Part shown: in pieces, positions 1 to 11,814 of the stretch | Numbering within the stretch: position 1 is the stretch's first letter | Layout of the letters: every line of letters begins with the position of its first letter | Assembly: GCA_946699065.1 (NCBI GenBank) | Contig: CAMPDV010000040.1 | Span: forward strand, 868,001-932,000 | DNA length: 64,000 nt | Source: Loxodes magnus | Lineage: Eukaryota > Ciliophora > Karyorelictea > Loxodida > Loxodidae | Direction of reading: 5' to 3' | Made by a program: the position numbers and the translations under genes | The notes under the pieces: generated by a model | Database searches by the model: none | What the model was told of the DNA's origin: nothing | What the model saw: only the letters and a program-made list of their open reading frames with translations

Positions 1-1537
1 AGTTAAAAATAGCAAAGCTAAATCTTAGAAAATTCGACCGTCTTTGTAAAAAATAAAAATTCAATAATAATCTATAAAAAAGCAATAAACTGAATAGTCA
101 TAACCTGATAATAAATAGGCAAACTAGATAACGTAGTAAAATCCTCAAAATTTAGTTGTAAAAAATGCTATTGAAGAGTAAGCTAAAACTAATTAGCCTT
201 AAATCGTTGATCCAATTACAAAAGAGAACAACGAAGTAGAAAAAACCGAAAATTAAGTTAATCAAAGCTCAAATGATAAGCCAGAAAATTAAAAACTTTA
301 AGAACTAAAAGAATAATAAGAATAATAAGAAAAGAACTAAATTTAAGAGCAAAAAAACGAAATAGAAAAGATTATGTAAGATAAAAATTAGGAAAAAAGC
401 AGTGAACTAGAAAGAAAAGAAGAAAAAGTCAAAGTAGACATAAAAGAAAAAATTGAAAAAGATAAGAAATTGAATTAAAAGGAAAAGATAAAAAAAAGAG
501 AGAGAGATGACAAAAGGGACAAAACAAGCAAAAAAGAAAGCAACCAAAAACATAAGAAATAGGATAAAAGAGAAAATCATAATAGAAAAGACAAAGAAGA
601 GAAATAAGATAGAAAGGAAGGAAAAAATAAAGAAGATTAAAAAAATGAAAGCGAAAGAAAACATAAAGATGATAAGAAGAAGGAGAAAAGAGAAAAGCAT
701 AAAGATACAAAAGATAATCACACAAAAGTTGAAAACTAAATTATTAAAGAAAAAGATAGAAAACATCAAAAACATCAAAAAAAAGACAGCTCAGAAAAAC
801 GCGAAAAAAAGGAAAAAACAAAAGAAAAAGAAGAAAGATCAACAAAGTATGATAGGCATAAGCATAGAAAAAGGTAAGAAAATTAAGAGAAAAGGTAAAA
901 GGTAAAAGATAAATTAAATTCTTAATCAGAAATTAAAATATAAGATATTGAGTTAAAGAATAGCGAATAAAAGTCAAATCATCATAAACTTGGAAACCGA
1001 GAAGTAAAAAAAGAGAGAAATTCGTCTAAAAGACATACCGTCCGTTCTACAAAAGAGCACAGAAAAAAAGAAAAGAGATAGCATAGTGAGCAAAAGGAAA
1101 TTAACCAAAATAAAAAATTGTAAGATGAAGAATAAGTATTGCATTAAAAACGTTAAAGAGAGATAGAAACGGTTCAGGAATCTAAAGTTGAAAACAAATC
1201 TTTAAAAAAATCGAGTGAACAAGAAAAAGATAGCGAATATTATAAATAATAAGACTATTTGGATTAAGAATTAGCCGAACCATTACCAGTTAAAAAACAC
1301 AAATCTAGCACAAAAGAAGGGAATAACAAGAATTAGAATATAATTACTAATTAAATAGTTTTACTTTATAAAATGGATTTAATTATCAAATTAGAAAAGT
1401 TCTTATTCAAGAAAATCTTTAGTCAAGATTCTGCAAATATAACTACAAATAGATAGTAAGTTTTAATCAATTTTTTAGAAAGTTTTTCTTTTAATTCTAC
1501 AGTCTATCAAGTCTGCTTCTTTATAGAATTGTTATGA
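1..1537 (+). CDS. 3' part of a Lys/Glu/Gln-rich low-complexity protein
   Basis: The frame starting at base 2 is open from the window edge to the TGA at 1535-1537, so only the C-terminal 511 residues are present. With TAA/TAG read as Gln the product is dominated by Lys, Glu, Asp and Gln, very charged and probably disordered or coiled between about 300 and 1340, with KDK/EKR-type runs. The last 60 residues are more hydrophobic and may form a small folded domain. No family is recognised. A minus-strand reading of 407-778 gives a Phe-rich chain that is only the complement of the Lys codons. The next gene starts 30 bases downstream. The final exon could be mis-read if a tiny intron lies near 1440-1480. 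Confidence 0.6.
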
Positions 1538-1566
1538 CTCTAGTTTTACAAGAATTTTAATCCTTG

Positions 1567-4500
1567 ATGATAATGAAAATCATTGTTACTTTTTTAATTT
1601 GGCTTTGCTTCGTGAAAATAAATTTAAAATATGCCATGTAAGCGATTTTGTAAGTTATGACATCTGAAATATTATTATGTAAACCTTGCCTTTCAGATGT
1701 AATAACAGTTTGTGCTCTTCCTAGTGTTTATGTACTTAACTCTGAAAACTTGATAATAGGTATAGTATTTTAGTTATAATCGATGTTCATTATGCTTTTC
1801 ATACAGTAATCTATAAAAATTGAGTAAAGTCAAGTAATAAATGTGATAATCCTTATAATGTTCCTATTCTTCTTAGTAGCAATTCTCTTCTTCTTTAAGT
1901 AAAAAAGAGTAGAGATATAGACTAATACCCAGTTTAAAGACAAATTGTAACTAGTAGCTGCTTAGAAATCCTACTACTAGCAAATGCTATTTACTTTAAA
2001 AGCTCCTTTATACTCAATCATAGGATTAATTGACAATATAAAGCACAAACTTTAGGATACTGAGCTTGAAGCAGGAATTTCTATTATATAGGACTCCTCT
2101 AGCGTCATCCTTTCTATTTGCTAAAAGTTGAGCACTGAAAGAATAGAAAAGGTGAAGAAAGAGGCAGTTTAGATTAGAAAAGTAGTACATTAAGTAGTTT
2201 AGTCTTTATAAAGTAATCTATCTTACAAAAATTGCTCCTTTTGCATGAAAATTGAACCTCAGGTACCAAAGTTCGTTATCACTGATAGCTCTTATTTTAT
2301 TTATATTGTACTTTGTCTTTTAACTAATGCATTCATATTTACAGACTAAGGCTAGATAAGCTTGTAGATTTTATGGATATCTGACACAGAAAGCATTCCG
2401 ATAGCAGATAGAGATAAGCCACCAGTTAAAATAAAAGCAAGTAGAAATACAGCTTGTCTAGCATAACTTACTATTACTAAAGATAGGAAAGAGTGCTCAT
2501 TCTAGAATCTACCTTTATTTTCTCTTTCTCTTATTTCTATGTAATCCAGCTTTATTTCCTCCAGGTTATTGGCTGAAATGTCTTCCTATGAAGAGGAAGA
2601 ACTAGTCTACTATAACCCAACTGGAGAAATAGTAAGAGATATTGGGATTTAAACAAGTATTACTTAAGTAAAGGAAGCTAAATTAGAAGCTATGCAGTCT
2701 TTTAAGCAAGAGGACTTCAATTAAGACAACTTACCTATTCTTTATGAGTATGGATATGAAAGAAAAGGAACTCTTAGGATCTTAGTAAGTGACTGTGGAG
2801 AGTAAATTCAAGAAAATTTAATGTATCTTCTTTCAGATTAAAACAGAGATAATGAAGTCTAAGATTAACCTTATGAAAGAAGGCGTTAAGGACTTTGGGT
2901 CCTTTAAAAGATTGTAAAAAAAATGAAAGGAAACTTAAGGGTTTCCAATTTAAGTCCTGGAAATCTCTTTGAAGTAACTATTCCTCTTAGAGTTATCAAA
3001 GATTAATAAGTTAGATTCGATGCCCCAGTTTCGTCTAAATATGTTGGAAACTGCAGAATCCTTCTAGTAGAAGATTCAGAGCAGTAAATATAAAACTTGA
3101 AGAAGCAGCTAGAAGTACTTTCATGTGATGTATACATAGCATATAATGGAAATGAAGCCTTAGGGCTTTTTAAAGACAACTGCTAGTTCTTCTTCAGTTT
3201 CATTATAATGGAATTGAATTTACAAGTTATGGATGGTTTTGAAACTATCAAATAAATTAGAAGAAGCGAAAAGAAAAAATAATGGGCTGAAGTCCCAATA
3301 ATAGTAATAACAAGCATCATTAATGAATAAGCCAAGTAAAAGAGTAAATAGCTTGGAGCTAATGATTTTATTTTAAAGCCTATAAACTAATAGATGCTCA
3401 GTCAATTGATAATCACTTACTAGCATAAATTTAGAAATGGAACCCAAATAATTTTCATTGAAAAAAAGGAAATTTTAATAAACCTTTATTTGAACCATTT
3501 GAGGGAAATATATGACTAAGTTTAATTTATAAAGGATTTCAGAGAAGCTTTCTAAAAGATTACTAAAGATTATAGCAAAATTGCCCTAATTATTATCAAC
3601 TGTGATATGAAAGATGCTTTTAAATTCTCTCTTGATATTAGAGCTTGGGAAACAGAAAAGGAAGTTAGATTTGTAGTTCCAATAATTGGATTAACGAGCT
3701 ATATAGATCAAGAAATCTAGAAAATATCTAGCGAGAGTGGTCTTAATCAGCTAGAAAAACAGCCAGTAAGCTAGGAAAGCTTGAAGTTTATCGTAAAGCG
3801 CTTTATCAAAACTTAACTCTTATTTAGTTAATAAAAAATGGATTAAATTTCTAAATCTTTGCCTTCTTAGGATGATAAAAGCAAAGGAAAAGTTCTTTAT
3901 AATCCTTTTAATTAATAAAGTAAACAAAAGGAGTAGCCTCTTAACTTTGATCCATAGCACAATGATAAGTAAAGCAAGCCATAAATATAAATAGAAATTG
4001 ATCAGCTTGAAAATAGTAAAGAATAATTAATCGATTCTCCTCCAAATCTTGACTTTGAGCTATAAAAAATGTTTTAGCCAGTCTAATAATCTGTAAGCAT
4101 AAATTAAAATTAAAAAATCGTTTCCTAAAGCGTCTATTCTTAATTACCAGAAAACTTTGATTTTGAACCGCCTGAACTAAACTTCTGCTCTATTCCAGAT
4201 CTTTCCTAAACGAAAAAACTATTAAAGAATTAATATGTGATAAGCCCAAAGTATACGATTGACAAGCTACAATAAGAATTAGCACATTTAACTTCAAAAT
4301 AGCAAGAAAAGTACTAGTGACTATGTCAAAACTTTGGCTTTTATAGAAATGCTGAAATAGGTTAAAATTCATTCTACAGATCTCTTGGTTTTGTTATATT
4401 TGAACATTATCTCTATAACAATCAAAGGTAGAAAACTCAGCCTTTGCTTATAGATCTAATTAAAGTCAAAGACTCTCCTCAAAAAAACTAGCAACTTATT

Positions 4501-6654
4501 CAAAAAGTCTAAAGTTTATTTTAGTAAGATTAAGAAGAAGATTTCTGTGAGCTGTTTGATGTTAAAAAGAATGAATAGTTTTATAAAGAAGTTGAGAACT
4601 TTATCAAACAAACGATTCATTCATATGGATAAAAAAATGGAATAGCTAATTTATTACAGAATCTCAATAATCCACTGAAGCTTCTAGAAATGTATCACTT
4701 GGATCTATGCAAAGCACTAAGCATTGAGATTTGCTCAATTAGTTTTGACTCTCTTTTTGAAAAATTCAACGAGAATGAGAATATGAAAGTCTATATACTG
4801 ATTGATAGAGATCAATGCTTCATTCTGTATAAAACCAATTATTCTTATGACTTTTGAGTTTCTTAGCTTTTACAAAAGTAAAACGTGAAAGAGCTTGAAG
4901 GAGAATAATAGAACATAGTAATCTCAGATTTTCATTTAGTTTAATTGCTAAGCAAAAGGATAAGAAATCTTAACGAGCTAGTTTTTTAAACTTATAAGCA
5001 CTTCCCTAGCAGATTATAGAGGTAGTTCACTAAAGAGAACTAAGAATTTTCATCTTAACTATAAGAAGCTCTACTAAAGTATAAAGACTAAAAGTAAGAG
5101 ACACAGAATTTAGATGAACTATTTCTTCTTAAAGAGAACTTAGAAGATTTGAAGTTTAATGAATTGTCTAGTGAGAATTAGCTAGACATTTGTAGCTAAT
5201 GCGAATCAAATAAATCCCAATTATAAACTCTAGATTGTGATCATTTTATCTGTCAAATATGTGTACAAGAAATGATTAATAGAGGAGCTTAAGATTTTTG
5301 CCTGTAGTGCTTTTAGGAAATAAAAATAGAAAAACTTTAGTTGCTAAAATAATTTTAAGAAATAGGATAAAAGGGAAGCAAAGAAAGTCAGATAAATGAT
5401 TAAAAAGTAATACCCTAGGAAGATTTAAATTAACGTAAAGAAGAGGAAAAAGAAGATATATTTACTGATAATTAAATAAATCAAGTGGAATCAAAATAAA
5501 ATCAAAATAGCAATTAGGAATTAAAAGATTAGGTAAGGAAATAAGTTGAGAAGGATTAAGAAGAAAGTAAGCTCTATAAATCATAATAACCTTAATAGGT
5601 TATTCACAATTCTTAATCTATGTAAGCTCTTTCAAATTAAATGTCTGTGCCTCCAAGTTAAATTAAAAAATCAAAATCAAGAAACTAGCAAGAATTCCAA
5701 CAAATTGAAGACTAAAAGATTAATTCTAAAATCGATAAAGAACTTAAGAAATCAAATTTTGGAAAAAAATGCTAGAGTTGCTAGAAAATTAGCTAGATTG
5801 AATATCTTAGTTGTGGATGCAATCTTTGTGTTGAGTGTATAATAAGTGGAATAAAAATATCAACAGGTAAATGCTTAAATGGACATTCCATCATTAAAGA
5901 TATGAAAAGAGTAATAAATTATAAAAACGAGAAACTAGCCGAGTAAATATAGTAATAATAGCAAAACTAGTTTTTGGATCGCATTTAATAATATGTTTAA
6001 GAAGAGTTACTTCAAGATAAAGAATCTGAGCACGATTTTTAAAGTAATAACGATCAAGAAAAAAACGGTTAAAATCCTAGTTAGAAAGAAGTTAAAAGTA
6101 TTTAAAATCAGCAAGTATTTTAATATAACAAATTTATTATGCAAATGTTTCAAAACAAAACGGAAATGACGTAAGATTTTATATTTAGATACTGTCCAAA
6201 TTGCAAAAATTGATTTTCAACACTTATGATAAACCCTTAAGCAAAATGTAATTAATGTGACCTTACTTTTTGCAAGATTTGTTGAAAGCATCCTCCCCAC
6301 CAAGGAGACTGCAGTTAGAGTGATGCTTAAAAAGTAAGTGCTAAATTAGATTTAAAAAGAAATTAGCAGCATACATTTGTAATTTTGCCACTGCTTAAAT
6401 TGCAATACTTTACTACTTAAAAATAATAAATTATGCGAATTTATTTGCTATAAATGCAATTACTGGCATTGTTCTAACTGTCTTGAAGAGTATTCAGTAA
6501 GTATTTATTCTAGAGAATCAGAGCCCATGGAAATCACATTCATCTTCAAAACTGCATGTTCTTTCAAGAGCAAGAAATTATCAATCAATACTTGCCCGAA
6601 ATTTGCATCCATTGCCGAAATAAAAGAAAGTTATGCTTATTATGATTCTAGTGA
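1567..6654 (+). CDS. Fused histidine kinase-like / receiver / otubain-like / RBR E3 ligase protein
   Basis: One frame (1,684 aa) broken only by two tiny introns at 6334-6349 and 6497-6513. Order: hydrophobic signal-like N-terminus; membrane segment near residues 90-112; HisKA-like helix near 137-157 reading MLFTLKAPLYSIIGL; HATPase-like region with an LTNAFIFTDQG N-box near 250; receiver 1 (about 492-618); degenerate receiver 2 (about 622-748); Gln-rich linker; otubain-like domain (about 912-1098) with GQNSFYRSLGF; RING-type Cys clusters (about 1209-1251 and 1402-1445); IBR RYCPNCKNW near 1541; then RING2. The phospho-acceptor His is Phe, the receiver Asp is Glu (IIMELNLQVMDG), and the otubain Cys is Ser, so all three look catalytically altered. 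RBR cysteines are kept, so ubiquitin-ligase activity is plausible. TGA codes Trp at 4318, 4855, 6211 and 6283. The stop could be TGA 6643 rather than 6652. Two genes cannot be excluded, but no stop separates the halves. Confidence 0.72.
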
Positions 6655-7079
6655 TTTTTATTTTATCTCCCTTTACTTAACTAATTAATATTAATTTTAA
6701 GCTCTATATTCAGAACCTGTATTCTATTACCCTTATAAAGCCAGTAACAAAATCTGCAGCTGCAGAAAATAATTAAGCAAATATTTACAGGAAATAGTTA
6801 ATTTATTAGCATGCTTAGTAATATGATAGTACTTAATAGCCTATTTAACTATAAAAGAGAGATAAAGTATAGAAAAGTTGACATAGTATCAAGCATAATT
6901 TATAGTACCTCTATTAAATATCTAGAAGTAGAGTGAAAAGGATCAATTAATAATTAAGAAGAGGTAAGAAAATAATAAGGAGGAGTTAAGCAATTAGCAT
7001 AAGTTACTTTTAGTTATAGAAATAGTACATTTAAATAATTAGAAAATCTCTAACTTTTAACTTTTATTTAATCAGCATC
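6655..7079. other. Intergenic region
   Basis: About 425 bases of AT-rich DNA between two plus-strand genes. It probably holds the 3' UTR of the fusion gene and the promoter of the gene at 7080. No conserved coding signal seen. Confidence 0.5.
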
Positions 7080-8495
7080 ATGGCGACTAAGAAATGGGAT
7101 CCTCCTGATATGTTTTCTCCATTCAAGAAATCTAATTAAATTAAGAACTACGAACCTATTATTCTAATTAAACGGACACATTCTCTTAATATAATAAGAC
7201 CTAGTTGAATTCAAGAGAGTATATCAAAAATACCTGTTTAGAAGTAGAAAATGAACAAAATGTATAGGAACAAATCGTGTAGATGTCAGTGCTGTAATGG
7301 AAAACTTTTGAATAAAGCTGACTAAGTTATTAATTAAACACACGCTTTCAAATAGTATTTGGACCTAGTTGATGTATCTGAAATATAAATAGCAAGAACT
7401 AAAACTATTTTATAAATCAAAGAGTATTTCCATTCGTTTTCTCAATGCTAAAGCTCTGATAAAAGCAAATTTCTAAGAGTTCCCTTTATAAAGAGTTAAG
7501 TAAAGTTAGATATGTTAAAAGAGCAAAAAACTATTGATGACTCTAAAAAGTTCAATTTTCCAAGGCCTCAGACAAATTATATTAATCAATTGCTAAGCTA
7601 ATAAGAAACAGAACCTCCGCCTGAAATTAAAAAGCCTTAAAAGCATAAAGAAATAAAATCATTTCATTTTTAGAAAATGTCTCACTTACTTAAAGCATTG
7701 GACTCTCCTTCAGAAGTTAATCAAAAGAAGAATAAAATAGTAATAAAAGACTTTATTTAACCATGCCTTAAGAATAAAGAGAGTAGCAATCCATTAAATA
7801 AAACTAACCATTTCACTTTTAGACCTTAAACCAAAAGCTTTTAGCCTAAAGTTTCTCAAAAAAAGTCAATAAGACAAGACTCTTTTATAGAAAATAATTT
7901 GGATAAAAGGAAGCAATTTTTAGAGCAAAAATTAAGCGAACAAAACAAATAAATAAAGACTTTAGATAAATATCTCTTTAATGCTTAAGACTTTCAAAAC
8001 CAATAAGGATGCTTAAGTCCTTTATCAGAAAAAAATAATAACTCTGAGTATTTTTATTCATTTAATGAAAACCAATTTCCTTCTTCTTTTGAGGCATATA
8101 CAATGGACCTAGATCACTCCAAAATTTGAAGAAAGTATAATCATATAGTAATAGATAAAAGCCATTAAGTAGACAATGTTTAGTAATGTAGCTTAGTAAA
8201 AGTTAATAAGGTTTATAGAAACAACAAAATCCTTCCTAGCTATCATTTTTAGCATAAGCATGGTAAATTTTTTTCCTAGTATGGCTAATAAATGCAAAGC
8301 TTTTTGCCTAAAATTAAGAAGTAGATTAGTCCAGAAACATCACCAAAAAATATTCTCCATACTCCATAAAATAAAGTCAAAAGGAGAGAAAGCAAATCAG
8401 GAGTATAGTTTTAAAATGTAAAGAAGTAAAAAAGTCAGAGTAAGACAAAGAAAAGTTCAGAGAAGGAAGTGAGGCATTTGCATATGTACTAGTGA
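7080..8495 (+). CDS. Unknown basic Gln-rich protein (471 aa)
   Basis: Single open frame from ATG 7080 to TGA 8493-8495 with no intron needed. TGA is read as Trp twice, at PSWIQES and SKIWRKYN. Near residue 65 it has a Cys cluster, CRCQCCNGK, that might bind a metal. The rest is Lys, Ser, Gln and Pro-rich, with short repeated FHFQK/FTFRP-type segments, and looks largely disordered. The C-terminus is strongly basic. No family recognised. The dense charged composition and purine-rich strand support a real gene. It is followed 35 bases later by the Arf-like gene in the same direction. Confidence 0.68.
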
Positions 8496-8530
8496 ATTTA
8501 ATAAGTTTAATTATATTATTTTATCATTTA

Positions 8531-9115
8531 ATGGGTAATATTTGCGTCAATACAGCTAATAAAATTCCATAAGTGTTATTAGTTGGATTAGATGGTGCTG
8601 GGAAAACGTCATTCTTGTTGTATTAAGATTAAAAAGGTGAAACAAGTGGTGATAAAGCATAAGTGAAGTTTGAACCTACCTTGGGATATAATTATGAGGA
8701 AATTGTGCTACCAGGAGAATAGAGGATAGGTGTATGAGATGTAGGAGGAAAATAAAGTGTCAGAAAATTATGGGGAGTATATTATAGAAATGTTCCTTTT
8801 ATAGGAGTTATTTTCGTTGTAGATGCAAATGATGCTTAAAGACTTCCAGAAGCCAAAAGAGAATTGCATAGACTTGTTTGCGAAGAAGAACTTAGAAATG
8901 TCATATTACTAGTCCTTTTCAATGTAAAGGAGCCGATTAAATTCTTTGTGAAGGAAAAGTAGAAAGAAATAGAGGAAAAAATGGAAATAGATAAAATCCA
9001 CCCAAGTATTGAAAGACTTTCAGCATTATGCAACGTCACTTTACATGATGATTATTATACAAAACCCTTAAATTGGTTTGGAGAAAGAATAAGCATAAAA
9101 AACTTATCAACATGA
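8531..9115 (+). CDS. Arf/Arl-family small GTPase
   Basis: A 194-residue, intronless member of the ADP-ribosylation-factor family, which binds GTP at membranes to control vesicle or ciliary traffic. The start MGNICV keeps Gly2, the myristoylation site of the family. The P-loop is GLDGAGKT, switch I contains FEPTLGYNYEE, and the G3 motif reads VWDVGGK, where Trp is encoded by TGA. That codon is one of the clearest proofs of the code used here. The usual NKxD motif is NVKEP, so guanine specificity may be altered, and the C-terminus diverges from canonical Arf. Family length is about 180, so the gene is complete. Exact Arf or Arl class not determinable. Confidence 0.88.
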
Positions 9116-9151
9116 TTCGAATTAAAATTTTGGTTAAAATATATTATAAAA

Positions 9152-10193
9152 ATGGCTTGATTCTTAGTAGTTCTATTACTATACACTGTCAATTGTTAAT
9201 TAGATTACTATGAAATGCTTAATGTTCCTAGAAATGCTTCTTCAGATCAAATCAGAAAATCTTTCAGAAAGTTATCCAGAAACTATCATCCTGATCTACA
9301 TCCTGGAGATGAATATGCTAAGCAGAAATTTTTGGAACTTAATTAGGCTTACGATGTTCTCTAAAATAGCGATTCAAGGAGAAAGTATGATATCTATGGG
9401 TCAGAGTATCAGAAAATAGAACAGTAAGTTATCTATACAGAAATATGCAAAGATAGAACAAGCCTGATATAAAAATGTTTTTATGGGTGAATCTAGAGGA
9501 TTTATATATGTCCAAAATCTTTAAATACCAAATGAAAAAACTCATGTTTTGTCCTTTTTGTAGAGGATCAGGTGCTCAATCTCCAAAAGATATTCACCTA
9601 TGTCAAAACTGCTAAGGTAAGGGTTAGGTACACACCAGAATATAAGTAAGGCCAGGGTTTTATTAATAAGGAATGGAAATGTGCCATTATTGCTAAGGCT
9701 AAGGAAGAAGAGTTCATTCAGTTTGCGAAGTTTGCAAAGGATAGAAATTATAAGAAGGATATGAATAAAAAGAATTCTTATTAGAAAAAGGAATACCTGA
9801 AAATTATGAAATTATCCTTAAGGAATAAGCAGATGAATCTTTAGATAATGTAGCTTAAAATTTCGTTTATATCGTAAAGACAATTCCTCATCCTTAAATG
9901 GTTAGAAGAATTGATGACTTGTATTTAAACTTATACATCAATTTAAAAGAAGCTTTACTAGGATTTGAAAAGGAAATTACCCATCTTGATGGCCATATTG
10001 TAAAAATTTCTAAAGAGTCTATAAGCTAGTAAGGGGAAACTATAAAAATAGAAAAAAAAGGAATGCCAAAGCATTAAATACCTTCTGAGTTTGGAGATTT
10101 ATATGTTTAGCTTCATATAAGAATGCCTCACTATTTATCTCCAGAACAAAAACAGAGTAAGTTTTTACTTTAGTTTTAAAGAATACTTTATGA
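9152..10193 (+). CDS. ER-lumen type DnaJ (Hsp40) co-chaperone, ERdj3/Scj1-like
   Basis: A 335-residue J-protein that would stimulate Hsp70 (BiP) during folding in the ER. Two 17-nt introns, 9424-9440 and 10157-10173, restore the frame. The N-terminus [15 protein letters not shown] is a signal peptide whose Trp is a TGA codon. The J domain follows ([16 protein letters not shown] motif at HPDLHPGD). After the second exon begins (VNLEDLY) come zinc-binding repeats [24 protein letters not shown] and CEVCKGQK, then the substrate-binding domain. The stop TGA 10191 follows SPEQKQILKNTL. There is no C-terminal KDEL-type signal, as also in ERdj3. It lies 36 bases after the Arf-like gene. Confidence 0.9.
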
Positions 10194-11814
10194 TATAAAC
10201 ATCTATATAATAAATTTTTTAAATATCTTCATCATTTAAATAAAGCATACACTCTTTATTATCTAAATACTATTACGTTTAAGATTTAAAGAGCTACTTA
10301 ATTAACTCTTATTCATTTACTGATTTCATTTATAGTAAAGAATATTCTAAGTATCTTAATATAAGCATCTACGTTTTTAGCACTATCAATACAGTTTGAT
10401 CAGCTATTAACGGTACATTTTTATAATGCTATCATAAATCATTACTTTCATTAAACTGCTAATCTTCTCTTTTCTTCATGAAACCAATTCTTATTTAATG
10501 GAAGTATATCTTTAGCAACATTTTGCTTATGATTACTAGGTTTACTAAATAAAAAATACAAGTTTGAACTATATCAAAATGCAAGAAAGTAGTTAAATGT
10601 AATAAATGAAGGCTAAGCATTAATAATAGATATAGCAACTAATAGTAAATAGACTAGCCAGATAAATTTTAATCCTAGTCAATTTTATTTAAACTATACT
10701 CATACCTTAATAGCTACTTATTACGTCTTTACACTGACTATTTACTTCCCTAGCTACTTTTATATATTTATAAATTAATTTCCTTAAACTAGCTAAACTA
10801 AATAGCAATGTTAAGTAAACTAATCTGTTCTTTTTTGTTTCTATAATAGATAATTAAATAAATAAAGAGATATAAAGGTTTATATTTATTAGAAAGTAAA
10901 GGGCTATAGTATTGGTAATCTATAAGATTAATAATCAGAGATAAGCTTATTTTAAACTATACGTTTCGCTATATTCCTCTGCTTATAAAGTTAAGGTAAA
11001 AAGTAATAGTATATCTGATATTTAAAATAGGTTTATAGAACTAATATAGAAGAAATAAAAAAACAGAAGCAGGAAGAATTAACTAGAGGTTTATTATAAA
11101 CTTATGCTTAACATAATTCGCATGAAATATAACTATAAGTAGTGCAATTATGTCCAATACTCAGAGTATTGAAACCTTTTATATCTTATTATTATTATTA
11201 AATAGGCTTATTTGTAGTATTCTAAGGAAATAGATTATTTGTATAATCTACTTAGGAACTATTATACATTTCTAGTCACAATGGATTATCAAAGCTAAGT
11301 GAATCTTATGGATAACTTAAAGTAGAAATGGATAAGAATGAGAAGTAATATATCCCTAAGAGTTTCTTCTAGTTGTATAATATATTTTCAATAAAGTTGC
11401 AAAACTAACTAAATATGACATCTTATATAATCTATTATACACAGCTACAAGGCATTAAAATTGTTAAATTTGGAAGGAAAATTTCATTAAAATATCAATC
11501 ACTTAAAAATGATAAGGCTAGTGATATAAGATTTTATTTAATTGCTATATTGACTAATAGAACATATAAGGAAGTTATTATTTAACAATAACATTCTTGA
11601 ATGTAGAAATGGCACTAAGATATTAGTGCTACCTTTCTGATATTTAATTGTCAGCTAAATCTTGTACCTTAGTCTAACTCCTGATAAATGGAAATGAGGT
11701 CAGTTAAGTTTGTAATATAGTTTTAGACTAATTAGTTAAATTTCCAGCTGTAATTTAAAGCTTTTATCTTAATTAAAAAGCCTTTAATTTTAGAATTATA
11801 AAACTTTGCTCTCT
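10194..11814. other. Long intergenic region, possibly with short Gln-rich ORFs
   Basis: About 1.6 kb of very AT-rich sequence before the carrier gene. Two short frames starting with ATG near 10498 (about 80 aa, Gln/Met-rich) and 11281 (about 45 aa) are possible but have no family support. With TGA as the only stop, open frames of this size arise by chance. Nothing else recognised. Confidence 0.45.

Noticed and set aside
407-778. Phe/Ile-rich minus-strand frames opposite the first gene
   Set aside because: They are complements of the Lys/Glu codons of the plus-strand gene; no independent support.
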